Source: a bacterium
GTDB lineage: Bacteria > Hydrothermota > DG-26 > JAUXAN01
NCBI GenBank assembly: GCA_030619885.1
Contig: JAUXAN010000017.1
Location: forward strand, 1-45,791
Length of the DNA: 45,791 nt
Direction of reading: 5' to 3'
Part shown: positions 25,484-34,002 of the stretch, one piece after another
How the letters are laid out: every line of letters starts with the position of its first letter
How positions within the stretch are numbered: the stretch's first letter is position 1
Program-made: the position numbers and the translations under genes
Notes under the pieces: model-generated
What the model was told of the DNA's origin: nothing
The model's input: the letters and a program-made list of their open reading frames with translations, nothing else
Databases searched by the model: none

Positions 25484-26021
25484 TTGCCAGGAAGCGATAT
25501 TCTCTGTTTAGCCACGGTCAGTTGCAATTTTAGATGTAAACAGTGCCATAACTGGCATATCTCGCAGGTTGGACTTGGGGAGGTAAGGGAATATAATCTA
25601 TCTCCAGAGGAAGTAGTTAAAGAAGCATTGAGACAAGGCGTGAACTCTATCTCCTTTACCTATACCGAACCCTTAAGAAAACTCCTCAAAGTTCTGGATG
25701 CAGTTAAGATAGATCTCAAGGCATTCACTAAAGATTTCTATCGAGAAATCTGTGAAGCTGAACCTGAGTGTGCTAAAAACTCTTAAGGTTTTAAAAGAAG
25801 AAGGGACTTTCTTTGAAGAGGAGGCAATAAGAATTACTCAAGGAGTAGGGCTAAAATATGTCTATATCGGCAATGTCCCTGGACATAAATACAACTCCAC
25901 TTTCTGTCCTAAATGTGATAAGAGGCTAATCCACAGAATTCATTTTTCAGTCTTGAGTAACAACATAAAAGATGGGAAATGCAAGTTTTGTCAGTATGAA
26001 ATTCATGGGATATGGAGGTGA
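25484..26021 (+). pseudogene. AmmeMemoRadiSam-type radical SAM protein, internally deleted remnant
   Basis: The sequence begins at PGSDILCLATVSCNFRCKQC, with the CxxxCxxC iron-sulfur motif (CNFRCKQC), the N-terminal domain being absent. It continues NWHISQ and the YNLSPEEVVKEAL region to FTYTEP, then jumps directly to the LDAVKIDLKAFTKDFYREIC block, missing about 50 residues expected between. A frameshift near 25760 leads to VLKTLKVLKEEGT, another jump, then EEEAIRITQGVGLKYVYIGNVPGHKYNSTFCPKC and FCQYEIHGIWR. The family works with AMMECR1 and Memo proteins, absent here. Deletions plus frameshift indicate a dead gene. Confidence 0.82.
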
Positions 26022-26070
26022 ATAATGTATAGAAAAGTAAAAAGTGTTTTGGTTATGAGGAGGTGAGAAA

Positions 26071-26790
26071 ATGATGAAAAAAAGAAAGGCATGGTTTTTA
26101 GTTCTTTTAGTTAGTATCATTATTGGCGGTCTATTTTGGGGTGGGGGGTTTTTGATTCGGTCCGAGCCAGAAACTTCGGGAGGAAAAAAGAGCATAAGAC
26201 TTCCTTCACCCAAACATAAAGGCGAACTCTCTGTTGAGGAGGCGATCTTTAGAAGAAGGTCAATAAGACGCTATAAAGATGAGCCTTTAACCTTAGAAGA
26301 GGTATCCCAGATTCTCTGGGCTGCGGGCGGGAAGACCATTGATGGTATTACTGGAGCAACGAGGGCATATCCATCTGCAGGAGGGATTTATCCCTTGGAG
26401 ATTTATTTAGTGGCAGGGAGTGTGGAAGGTCTTACTTCAGGGATTTATCATTACAGGTGGCGAGAACACAGTATTGATCTGGTAAAAGAAGGGGACTTTT
26501 GTCAGAACCTGACCAGGGCGGCATTAGGTCAAAGAATGATAGCAAATGCACCGGTGAGTATAGTCTTTACTGCTATCTATTCCCGGACCACCGGAAGATA
26601 TGGCAGGCGGGGTGAGACCCGTTATGTTCCTATGGATATAGGAGGTGCAGGTCAAAATGTCCATCTGCAGGCAGAAGCTTTAGGGTTAGGCACAGTAATA
26701 ATTGGTGCTTTCCGGAATGGAGCAGTTAAAGAAGCTCTTGGGGTAAAGGATGAAACACCTCTTTACATAATGCCAGTAGGGAAACCTTAA
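26071..26790 (+). CDS. SagB/ThcOx-like nitroreductase-fold protein, membrane anchored
   Basis: A 239-residue protein. Residues 8-28 (FLVLLVSIIIGGLFWGGGFL) form a signal anchor. The rest is an FMN-dependent nitroreductase-fold domain of the SagB type: VEEAIFRRRSIRRYKDEPL, ILWAAGGKT, YPSAGGIYPLEIYLVA and PMDIGGAGQNVHLQAEALGLGTV. Relatives include oxidases in peptide modification, but small stand-alone members of unknown substrate are common and are often found by AmmeMemoRadiSam genes. It is the only intact gene in the 24.8-27.2 kb decay zone. GGAGGTGAG lies before the ATG pair at 26071/26074. Confidence 0.82.
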   Translation: MMKKRKAWFLVLLVSIIIGGLFWGGGFLIRSEPETSGGKKSIRLPSPKHKGELSVEEAIFRRRSIRRYKDEPLTLEEVSQILWAAGGKTIDGITGATRAYPSAGGIYPLEIYLVAGSVEGLTSGIYHYRWREHSIDLVKEGDFCQNLTRAALGQRMIANAPVSIVFTAIYSRTTGRYGRRGETRYVPMDIGGAGQNVHLQAEALGLGTVIIGAFRNGAVKEALGVKDETPLYIMPVGKP

Positions 26791-27000
26791 ATGGAGACAA
26801 GGGAATTTGAATATTCATTGCCTTCCCAAATATGTGAGTTTGTCCCGAGAAGATTTGGACAAGTCGCTCTTCTGCCCTATAGAAAGAAGCCTATCACTGA
26901 CCATGGAGATACCGAACAGTATATGCTAAGAAGGAGGGAATCTTTATTCCCTCCTTCCGGCGGGTTTTGCCAGTATAAAATTGCCGGTATCTGGAAGTAA
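26791..27000 (+). pseudogene. Short frame ending like a second radical SAM C-terminus
   Basis: The frame of 69 codons starts right after the nitroreductase stop. Its last residues, GFCQYKIAGIWK, match the last residues of the preceding remnant (FCQYEIHGIWR), at the DNA level too (25985-26022 against 26961-27000). The rest, METREFEYSLPSQICEFVPR, is not recognised. It looks like the tail of a paralogous gene joined to other sequence. A real small gene cannot be ruled out. Confidence 0.45.
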
Positions 27001-27021
27001 AGAATAATAAAGAGGTACAAA

Positions 27022-27216
27022 ATGGGTAGTGTAAAAGACCTTAAAATTCTCAAAAAGCCAACCGAAAATAGTCTTGGAGTCGTAAGATTTGTTTTCTCCG
27101 ATAGATATTCGGTCTTTGACTGGGGTGAGATGCCTGACCCTTTTACATGCTTTTTACATAAAATAAGCTTTTTGTCAATAGTCACGGTAAGGAATGTGGT
27201 GTGGCTTTTTCCTTGA
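27022..27216 (+). pseudogene. purC: SAICAR synthetase (PurC), first 40 residues only
   Basis: [20 protein letters not shown] followed by [18 protein letters not shown] is the N-terminus of the PurC type found in archaea and some bacteria. After about codon 40 (27144) similarity stops and the frame runs into a 25-base copy of the secA promoter sequence, then a stop. Full-length PurC has about 240-330 residues. The gene is a truncation remnant. Confidence 0.8.
27154..27178 (-). repeat. 25-base copy of the secA promoter region
   Basis: 27154-27178 matches 21548-21572 at 24 of 25 bases, covering the -35 TTGACA and spacer (minus strand). No -10 box follows here, so it is probably inactive. It marks the junction where purC homology ends. 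Confidence 0.6.
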
Positions 27217-27241
27217 CAGGGTATATCTTCTTTTGTAACGA
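27213..27241 (+). promoter_or_regulatory. Promoter of the aminotransferase at 27248, predicted leaderless
   Basis: CTTTTTCC then TTGACA (27213-27218), 17 bases and a weak TAACGA (27236-27241). The expected start point is the ATG at 27248 itself, and no ribosome site precedes that ATG. Confidence 0.5.
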
Positions 27242-27247
27242 TATGTT

Positions 27248-28444
27248 ATGAAGATTTCAAAAAGGTGTACAGAGATGCAGGAGTCGACTATCCGTAAACT
27301 CCTGCCCCATGCCGATAAGATGAAGAAAAAGGGTATAAAGGTTTACCACATCAACATCGGTCAGCCTGATATACCTACCCCGAAAGAATTTTACGAAGCG
27401 ATTGACAGACATCGTGAAGATGTTCTGAGTTACGGTCCTTCAGGAGGTCTGGAAGAGTTGAGATATACGATAGTTGATTACTTAAAAAGGTATGATATAG
27501 ATATAGATGTGAATGATGTATGGATTACCACAGGCGGTAGTGAGGCGGTTCTATTCTCTATGCTCGCTACCTGTGACTATGGTGACGAAATCATAGTCCC
27601 GGAACCTTTCTACACAAACTACAATGGGTTTGCATCGATTGCAGGTTGCAAACTCATACCCCTTCCAACATATGCAGAAGATGGTTTCAGACCTCCAAAA
27701 AAGAAGGCATTTTTATCCAAAATTACCAAAAAAACGAAAGCCATCTTGATATGTTCACCAAATAATCCCACAGGAACCATATATACGAAAGATGAGATGA
27801 ACTACATTGCAGAGATTGCAAGAGAGAAAGATTTATTCATAATATCTGATGAGGTATATCGGGAATTTACTTTCGATGGTAAAAGACATACGAGTGTGCT
27901 GAGCATAGAGGGAATTGAGGATAGGGTGATAATGACGGATTCGATATCGAAACGATTTTCTGCATGTGGGGCAAGAGTTGGTCTCATTGTTTCTCGTAAT
28001 AGAAAACTGATGCGGATGGTGTTGAAACTCTGTCAAGCGAGACTCTGCCCACCGACATTAGAACAGATAGGCGCAATAGGAGCCTTTAAGGTATTTGACA
28101 AGTATATTCCAGATATGATAAAAGCATACCAGATAAGGAGGGATGTAGTCTTCGATGAGGTCAAAAAGATTGAAGGTGCTTTCTGCAAGAAACCAGAGGG
28201 TGCTTTCTATACCATAATCAAATTTCCAATAGCAGATATAGAAGATTTTGCGAAGTGGATGCTCACGGACTTCAGCGTTGATAAGAAGACCACCATGATA
28301 GCCCCTGGCCCCGGATTCTATGCGAGTAAAGGGAAGGGGGTTGATGAGGCAAGGATTGCTTATGTATTAGAAGTAGATGCGCTAAAGGAGGCTATGGAGA
28401 TATTGAGGAGGGGGGTAGTCGATTATTCAAAGTGCAGAAGATAA
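27248..28444 (+). CDS. Aspartate aminotransferase-family enzyme
   Basis: A 398-residue fold-type I aminotransferase: YHINIGQPDIPTPKEFYEAI, LSYGPSGGLEELR, TTGGSEAVLFSML, PEPFYTNYNGFA, ICSPNNPTGTIYTKDE, IISDEVYREFTFDG and the PLP-lysine segment DSISKRFSACGARVG. It resembles the Iγ AspC-like group; substrate is likely a dicarboxylic amino acid, not provable here. The C-terminus overlaps the end of comEC on the other strand by 22 bases. Confidence 0.85.
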   Translation: MKISKRCTEMQESTIRKLLPHADKMKKKGIKVYHINIGQPDIPTPKEFYEAIDRHREDVLSYGPSGGLEELRYTIVDYLKRYDIDIDVNDVWITTGGSEAVLFSMLATCDYGDEIIVPEPFYTNYNGFASIAGCKLIPLPTYAEDGFRPPKKKAFLSKITKKTKAILICSPNNPTGTIYTKDEMNYIAEIAREKDLFIISDEVYREFTFDGKRHTSVLSIEGIEDRVIMTDSISKRFSACGARVGLIVSRNRKLMRMVLKLCQARLCPPTLEQIGAIGAFKVFDKYIPDMIKAYQIRRDVVFDEVKKIEGAFCKKPEGAFYTIIKFPIADIEDFAKWMLTDFSVDKKTTMIAPGPGFYASKGKGVDEARIAYVLEVDALKEAMEILRRGVVDYSKCRR

Positions 28445-30516
28445 TCTCTGCCATCTGTTTTTATAACCACCGCTCCATTCCTAACAGTGTGGTAAACCTG
28501 GACGGATTCCTTTACATCTCCTCTTTTGAGCTCGTCTGTAACGATGACTTCTGGCGAGAGAGAATCGGGGATGAAAAGTTTATTTTCACTTAATAGAAAC
28601 TTGAATTCTCTGTATCTAAAGTTAATCCCCATTTTCTTCGAAAACTCTATCTGAACAGGATGTATCTCCATCTTATCCAATTCTCCCACACTCCTATATT
28701 CAATCTCTTTCTCTTTTATCAATCTCAAAATCTCAAGATAGGTCTTTGAATTATCTGGTATGCCATAATCAAAGACCTTCTCTATTCTGTAATTTTTCAG
28801 TAGAAAGAGAATATCTGGATTATCGTATGGAGCCATCATAATCAATGCATCAAGACCTTTTATGCCCTTCTCTTCAAAATAGGGTCTGATAGACCTGTCT
28901 CCATCGAGTAGTATCCTCTTTTTATTAGGCAGCTCGATGAGCACACAGTTTTGCCTGGAAGAGAAGACTATAACATTCAGTCGCTCTGGCTTAAAAACCC
29001 TGTTCCAGAGTGCATAGTTTGGTAAGACCAATAATACGATGATTAACCACTTTCTCGCTCTCAGTGAATCTTTGAAATTTAAAATCAATATATAGAGTAG
29101 ATAGTAAGAGATTATAAAAGTAAAGGGAGGTTTTGGAACGGAGAGGTGTGAGAATTTCAACTTTGAAAGAAAGCCAACAGTATTGAGGATGAACTTTATT
29201 ATGAGATAGTTGGCTGAAGCGAACATTGTAGATATTTTGAAAGATAGGAGGCTTGTTGCAGTGGTTGTGAAACCAAGGGCAATGGAGAGTGTAACCATCG
29301 GTATTATCAAAAGATTAATAAAGATGCTTAAAAGAGGCAGGATATGGAAATAGTATGCAACCACAGGTCCGGTACCAAGTTGTGCAGCTATGGATACAAA
29401 AAATGGAGAGATAAGATACCTGTGAGTAGAATTTGATTTGGGGTTTTTATACACTTTACTCAGAAAGTATACGATAGAGAGCGTTGCACTAAAGGAAAGT
29501 TGGAAACTCACATCGAAGAGTGCGTGGGGGTTGAATAGAAGTATTATCAGAGCTGCAAAAGAGATGAGATTTACAAGATCTATATTTCTTTCGATGACCA
29601 ATCCTATCAAGACTACTGTTGACATAATAGTAGCACGAACAACTGAGGGTCTGAGTCCGGTTATAAAGGCATAGATGACAAGAAGAGTGATGCAACAAAA
29701 TACAGCAGGCAAAAATGGAAGTCTTACGCTTCTGAAAAAGATAAAAAATATGAAAGCAACCACACCAACATGCAATCCAGAGATGGCGAGTATGTGATAT
29801 ACGCCAGTTTTTGAAAATGCCTCCTTTGTTTCCGCTCTTAGATTTTCCCTTTCCCCAAGCATAATCCCTCCTAAGAATGCTTCGACCTCCCCTGACAATG
29901 TTGACCTGAAACTTTGCTTTATAAAATTTTTTAAAGGAAGTATTACATATCTAATAAAAGGATTGCCTTCATCTCTTGATAAAATAGTGATGAACCTATC
30001 GCTTTTCAATCTCATCTCCGTATGTATACCCCTTCGAGCAAGCCAGGTTCTGTAATCGAATTCACCCGGATTCCTCCTTCCTTTCACTTCTTTCAAAAAA
30101 CCTGTTACACATATTCTGTCACCATACCTGTATTCCAGGCTGGATTTTTTCATATCAATTTTGGTTTTACCAATACTCTTATATTTTTTACCGCCAGAGT
30201 AGATAGTTCTCGAATCGATGATAATGGAGGTTCTGCGTGTAGGTTCTTTTACAATTACACCTTCAATCGTAAGTTTTTTGTCGGTGAAATTTTTAATATG
30301 ATTTGGTGGAAAGAGATGGCTTTTATTGTAAGAGTATACCACCCCTGTTAAAATCAGAGAAAGTATGAGCAGATAGTCTCTAAATCTTGCTAAAAACAGA
30401 GACCCGACCAGACAGGATAGAATTAGAAAAAAAAGCCAGGGTGAATATATAACAGATGAAAGGAGTATGCCAATCGAAAAGAAGATTACGAGTTTAAGGG
30501 CAGGACGGCGGGACAT
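28423..30516 (-). CDS. comEC: ComEC/Rec2 family DNA-uptake channel protein
   Basis: A 697-residue polytopic membrane protein. N-terminal hydrophobic helices (about 8-65) are followed by an OB-like domain, DKKLTIEGVIVKEPTRRTS to GDRICVTGFLKEVKGRRNPGEFDYRTWLARRGI. The competence domain follows, with LGGIMLGERENL, the hallmark VYHILAISGLHVG and LRPSVVRATIMSTV. About residues 495-697 occupy the place of the C-terminal MBL nuclease-like domain, but its His-x-His-x-Asp-His motif is absent: RILLDGDRSIRPYFEEKGI leads to LDALIMMAPYDNPD. ComEC carries single-stranded DNA across the inner membrane. With the pil genes at 34-38 kb, natural competence is plausible. Confidence 0.9.
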   Translation of the reverse strand: MSRRPALKLVIFFSIGILLSSVIYSPWLFFLILSCLVGSLFLARFRDYLLILSLILTGVVYSYNKSHLFPPNHIKNFTDKKLTIEGVIVKEPTRRTSIIIDSRTIYSGGKKYKSIGKTKIDMKKSSLEYRYGDRICVTGFLKEVKGRRNPGEFDYRTWLARRGIHTEMRLKSDRFITILSRDEGNPFIRYVILPLKNFIKQSFRSTLSGEVEAFLGGIMLGERENLRAETKEAFSKTGVYHILAISGLHVGVVAFIFFIFFRSVRLPFLPAVFCCITLLVIYAFITGLRPSVVRATIMSTVVLIGLVIERNIDLVNLISFAALIILLFNPHALFDVSFQLSFSATLSIVYFLSKVYKNPKSNSTHRYLISPFFVSIAAQLGTGPVVAYYFHILPLLSIFINLLIIPMVTLSIALGFTTTATSLLSFKISTMFASANYLIIKFILNTVGFLSKLKFSHLSVPKPPFTFIISYYLLYILILNFKDSLRARKWLIIVLLVLPNYALWNRVFKPERLNVIVFSSRQNCVLIELPNKKRILLDGDRSIRPYFEEKGIKGLDALIMMAPYDNPDILFLLKNYRIEKVFDYGIPDNSKTYLEILRLIKEKEIEYRSVGELDKMEIHPVQIEFSKKMGINFRYREFKFLLSENKLFIPDSLSPEVIVTDELKRGDVKESVQVYHTVRNGAVVIKTDGRDYLLHFE

Positions 30517-31151
30517 CAGTGGGTTAGTGCGTAGAGGATGATATTGATGCCCATCTTAAACGCTTCTTCTCTTTTTTGGGGAGGGTCGTTGTGAATTTCT
30601 GGGTCTGCCCATCCGTCAGATATGTTGGTCTCAAAGGTGTAGAAGACAGCCAGTCTCCCTCCACAGAAAATTCCAAATCCCTGCGGTGGTTTACCTTCGT
30701 GTTTGTGGATCTTCGGCAGTCCTTGTGGAAATTTGTAAAAGATATGGTATATTTCGTGGTCAAAAGGAAGTTCAACCAACTCTTTTTCAGGAAAGATGCG
30801 TTTCATCTCTCTTCTAAACGATGGATCCATCCCATAATCATCATCCACATAAAGGAATCCGCCGCTTTCAAGCCAGCGTCTCAATCTCACAACATCCTCA
30901 TCTGTGAATTTGATATTCCCATGTCCTGTGAGGAATATGAAGGGGGAGTCGAAAAGTTCTTTATCGGATACAGAAATGATTTTCTGTTCTTCATTTGCCT
31001 TCACCTCTGTTCTTCTATTTACCTCCCTGCACAGATTTGGTATAGCGGATGGATCGTTATACCAATCACCACCACCGCCATATTTAAGCCGTGTGACCGT
31101 TATGTCGTAAAGATTTAAGACTATGAAAAAGAGAACAAGTTTTATCATCAT
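30516..31151 (-). CDS. DUF4159-domain protein
   Basis: A 211-residue protein. The N-terminal MMIKLVLFFIVLNLYDITVT is hydrophobic and could be a signal or anchor. The rest fits DUF4159: TRLKYGGGGDWYNDPSAIPNL, SPFIFLTGHGNIKFTDEDV, LRRWLESGGFLYVDDDYG, LPFDHEIYHIFY and PPQGFGIFCGGRLAVFYTFETNISDGW. Such domains resemble glutamine-amidotransferase-like folds and have no fixed function. It overlaps comEC by one base and the zinc-ribbon gene by four. Confidence 0.82.
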   Translation of the reverse strand: MMIKLVLFFIVLNLYDITVTRLKYGGGGDWYNDPSAIPNLCREVNRRTEVKANEEQKIISVSDKELFDSPFIFLTGHGNIKFTDEDVVRLRRWLESGGFLYVDDDYGMDPSFRREMKRIFPEKELVELPFDHEIYHIFYKFPQGLPKIHKHEGKPPQGFGIFCGGRLAVFYTFETNISDGWADPEIHNDPPQKREEAFKMGINIILYALTH

Positions 31152-31501
31152 CCTATCCAGTATAGAAACCTTCCACAGTTAATGCAGGTAGAGACTTTTT
31201 CGTTCTTATTCTGTTGGGTTGTTTCTGCAATTGGGAGTCTCATATAGCAACCATAACAGACTCCATTCACAACAGGGGCAAGCGCCCTCTCATATTTGGA
31301 CATCAATCGTTCGTATGTCTCGTAAAGATTCTTGTCCAATTTTCGAACTATCTCCTCCCTTGCGCGTGCGAGTTCTACCGAATGATGAACGAGTTTAAAT
31401 CCGTAACTCTCTTCCTTCTTTCTCATATTCTTATTCTGCGATTCTTTGACGAGTATATCCAGGTCGTTTAACATTATCAAAAGTTCCAACTGCTGATGCA
31501 T
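31148..31501 (-). CDS. C4-type zinc-ribbon protein (zf-RING_7-like)
   Basis: A 117-residue protein with an N-terminal helical coiled coil and a C-terminal zinc ribbon, CYGCYMRLP and CINCGRFLYW, typical of the DUF164/zf-RING_7 family. The family usually has about 240 residues, so this is a short form lacking part of the coiled coil. Its function is not settled. It overlaps DUF4159 by four bases and lies three bases after the EIIA gene. Confidence 0.75.
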   Translation of the reverse strand: MHQQLELLIMLNDLDILVKESQNKNMRKKEESYGFKLVHHSVELARAREEIVRKLDKNLYETYERLMSKYERALAPVVNGVCYGCYMRLPIAETTQQNKNEKVSTCINCGRFLYWIG

Positions 31502-31504
31502 AGG

Positions 31505-31978
31505 CTACTTCCCCCTCTTTTCCAGTTTCCTTTCGATATCGAACAGGACATTCAGAAATCTCTCTTTTTCATCTATTTTGAGAATATCTGGGTGCTTAAC
31601 GATCTCCTTTGAAAGTTTTGCAATCTCACCTAAAATCACCAGATATTCGAGTGGTTGTGGCTGAGGCGGGGCAACTATCAGGAACAAAAGATGCACTGGC
31701 TTTCCATCTTGGGCATCATAATCTATTCCCCTTTTTGATCTTCCGATTATTACGGTTAACTTATCCACTAATACAGAGCGACAGTGGGGGATCGCAATCC
31801 CCTTGCCTACACCTGTAGAACCCATCTTCTCCCTTTTTAATAGATTATCTTTTAACATACTTTTTATCCTTTCCCCAACTGATAAAAGTTCAACGAGTTC
31901 TCCAATTACACCCGCTTTCTTTTTTGAGGCAAGATTTAGCTTGATATTCTTTTCTGTTAAAAATTCTCCTAATTTCAT
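31505..31978 (-). CDS. PTS EIIA type-2 / PtsN-like domain protein
   Basis: A 157-residue protein with the EIIA-fructose/mannitol fold: KAGVIGELVELLS, REKMGSTGVGKGIAIPHCRS with the phosphorylatable His in IPHCRS, and VHLLFLIVAPPQPQPLEYLVILGEIAKLS. Free-standing copies such as PtsN act as regulators. No HPr, EI or sugar permease is seen in the window, which favours a regulatory role. It overlaps the ResB-like gene by four bases. Confidence 0.83.
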   Translation of the reverse strand: MKLGEFLTEKNIKLNLASKKKAGVIGELVELLSVGERIKSMLKDNLLKREKMGSTGVGKGIAIPHCRSVLVDKLTVIIGRSKRGIDYDAQDGKPVHLLFLIVAPPQPQPLEYLVILGEIAKLSKEIVKHPDILKIDEKERFLNVLFDIERKLEKRGK

Positions 31979-33120
31979 CCCTCCTCCTTAAAATAACTCT
32001 TTTCAATAGCTCGCTTCATTATACCCTTTATCCTCCTCGATGAAACATTACCTCCAATCAACAGCTTGGTCATACCAGTTTTCTGAGATGGTGAACATAT
32101 CATAAAGATAGGACTATTTTTTACCAAAGAAAGCATTATACCAACTGTAAGAAAAATCATACTTATGGTGATTACATTATGTGCCGGTTTTTTCTCTATC
32201 TTAATTAGACAATAGAGAGAAGGAAGAAACCCTGCAACCTCTATTGTGAGATCTCTGTAAGATAGTTTCTTAGATATCCATTCAGAATAGATCAATTTAT
32301 CATCATCATACAAGCATAGATTTAGCATCTTCCTTTGGGGATTGAAGGAAGCGATCTCTATCTCCAAATTCTCCTTGTGAATTTTGGTTCTATTTTTGTA
32401 TTCAAGCCATAGACTGCTATTATGCTTGCCTTTTTTTAGTTTCAAAAAGATCTTTTGAGGCTCGCTGGTCAGTCCACCATTTTTGAAATGGAACCCTCTG
32501 TAAGAAAACCCGTTCTTTCCAACCCGGACACTGACAACAGTATCAGGAAAGGTGATGGTTAGCTTGGCACTAAATTTTTTAATCTTTTTATCTTTATACA
32601 TCACATATAGATCATCAAGTTGCAATCTGATGTCTTTCAATTCGACACACTCTCTTTTTTTTAATCTTTTCTGCTGTTGGAAACCGAAACAACTCTGGAC
32701 GATAAGGCCGCATAAAAGAAAAAGAAGACTTCCATACATTAGGATAGATGGAAAGCGGGATAAATGAGGTCTTTTGCACAGAAAAAAGTATCTTTTTTTA
32801 TGGTGTTCGGTCTTCACTTTATAAAACTTCTTTTTCAATATCTCTTCTACATTCTTTCTCACATCGTGGGTGTGACCTGGGATAGAGATTTTCTTTTTAG
32901 CTTTGAAGTGAGCGAAATCTTTTTCCTTCGTAACAGGGTTCTCATCTTTTGCACTATTTCCGAACTCGGTATAAATCAAAAACAGAACATCAGCGATTAA
33001 AAAGATAAAGATTATTTCAAATATAAATGAATTGAAAACGTAGTTCAGACTCAAGGTACCAAATACTAAAACCACAAAAATTACAGCTACCAGATTATAT
33101 CTTTTTAAAAAGGCTTCCAA
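31975..33120 (-). CDS. ResB-like membrane protein
   Basis: A 381-residue protein with hydrophobic helices near residues 10-28, 33-52, 124-143 and 315-335. The segment KRPHLSRFPSILMYGSLLFLLCGLIVQSCFG, followed by a long extracytoplasmic domain (about 145-310) with beta-strand character, resembles ResB/Ccs1, which holds apocytochrome c during haem attachment. The C-terminus is basic. The normal partner ResC/CcsA is not in this window, and no cytochrome gene is seen. Similarity is weak, so another role is possible. Confidence 0.55.
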   Translation of the reverse strand: MEAFLKRYNLVAVIFVVLVFGTLSLNYVFNSFIFEIIFIFLIADVLFLIYTEFGNSAKDENPVTKEKDFAHFKAKKKISIPGHTHDVRKNVEEILKKKFYKVKTEHHKKRYFFLCKRPHLSRFPSILMYGSLLFLLCGLIVQSCFGFQQQKRLKKRECVELKDIRLQLDDLYVMYKDKKIKKFSAKLTITFPDTVVSVRVGKNGFSYRGFHFKNGGLTSEPQKIFLKLKKGKHNSSLWLEYKNRTKIHKENLEIEIASFNPQRKMLNLCLYDDDKLIYSEWISKKLSYRDLTIEVAGFLPSLYCLIKIEKKPAHNVITISMIFLTVGIMLSLVKNSPIFMICSPSQKTGMTKLLIGGNVSSRRIKGIMKRAIEKSYFKEEG

Positions 33121-33808
33121 TTCTCAATCTCCATACTAAAAAGAATGCCTCCCAGATTATCTTTTTTGTCATCTTGGACGATCCTTCTCTCCTTTCAATG
33201 AAGGTAATGGGAATCTCTTTAACTCTGAATGCTTTTTTATAAACTTTATAGTTGATCTCTATCTGAAATGCATATCCACCGGAGGATATTTTTTCAAGGT
33301 CTATCCCATCCAGTGCTTCTCTTCTAAAACATTTGAATCCTCCTGTCAGGTCGTGTACTGGAACACCTGTTATCTTCCTTGCATAGAAATTAGCAAAATA
33401 ACTTAAAAGAAGGCGTGATATTGGCCAGTTGATGACGCTTATGCCGTATGCATATCTTGAACCTAAGACAAGGTCGTTATCTTTCATCTCCTGTAAAAAG
33501 CGGGGAATATCTGCTGGATTGTGTGAGAAGTCTGCATCAATTTCAAAGATGTAATCGTATCCATGCTTCAATGCATATTTAAATCCCCGCACATAAGCGC
33601 TGCCGAGCCCCATCTTTTTTTCTCTATGTATTATCTTCACCCTCTTTTCTCTTTTTACTATCTTATCCACTATTTTACCCGTGGCATCAGGTGAATTATC
33701 GTCAACCACGAGGATTTCTATTCTCTTATCTACATTTAAAATAGTGTGAATAATTTCTTCAATATTCTCTCTCTCGTTATATGTAGGAATGATAGTCAGA
33801 ATTTTCAT
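33095..33808 (-). CDS. Polyprenol monophosphomannose synthase-like GT2 glycosyltransferase
   Basis: A 237-residue GT-A enzyme: IIPTYNERENIEEIIHTIL, VVDDNSPDATGKI, GLGSAYVRGFKYAL, the metal-binding IFEIDADFSHNPADIP, DLTGGFKCFRREAL and ITFIERREGSSKMTKKI. The pattern matches DPM1-type synthases that load mannose or glucose onto lipid carriers. It lacks C-terminal membrane helices, as in the short DPM1 form. It is the first gene of the run to comEC, overlapping the ResB-like gene by 26 bases, and its promoter predicts a leaderless mRNA. Confidence 0.88.
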   Translation of the reverse strand: MKILTIIPTYNERENIEEIIHTILNVDKRIEILVVDDNSPDATGKIVDKIVKREKRVKIIHREKKMGLGSAYVRGFKYALKHGYDYIFEIDADFSHNPADIPRFLQEMKDNDLVLGSRYAYGISVINWPISRLLLSYFANFYARKITGVPVHDLTGGFKCFRREALDGIDLEKISSGGYAFQIEINYKVYKKAFRVKEIPITFIERREGSSKMTKKIIWEAFFLVWRLRIGSLFKKI

Positions 33809-33815
33809 TCAATTA

Positions 33816-33843
33816 AAAATAGAAAATTCTGAAATTATGTCAA
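33816..33843 (-). promoter_or_regulatory. Promoter of the glycosyltransferase-comEC run, predicted leaderless
   Basis: On the minus strand CTTTTTCC then TTGACA (33843-33838), 16 bases and TATTTT (33821-33816). Transcription would begin at about 33809, directly before the ATG at 33808. No ribosome site precedes it. Confidence 0.6.
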
Positions 33844-33869
33844 GGAAAAAGCACCACGAATCACATTCG

Positions 33870-33895
33870 CCCCGCACTTATGCATAAGTGCGGGG
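33870..33895. repeat. 26-base perfect palindrome CCCCGCACTTA...TAAGTGCGGGG
   Basis: CCCCGCACTTA, TGCA, TAAGTGCGGGG. It lies between the pil operon end and the glycosyltransferase promoter. A 24-base relative is at 23352. It may serve as a bidirectional transcription block, but no T run follows. Confidence 0.7.
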
Positions 33896-33945
33896 TTCGT
33901 GTTTACACTGTACGGGTTCCCTACCACTTTGATATATAACAGAAA

Positions 33946-33968
33946 AGGGCGGATGTAGCGCCCGCCCT
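33946..33968 (-). terminator. Terminator of the pil operon
   Basis: On the minus strand AGGGCGG (33968-33962) pairs with CCGCCCT (33952-33946) over a 9-base loop and is followed by TTT, 35 bases past the pilQ stop. Confidence 0.6.
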
Positions 33969-34002
33969 ATCAGGTAGGATTTGTTGGGGTGAGATTTTAG
34001 GT

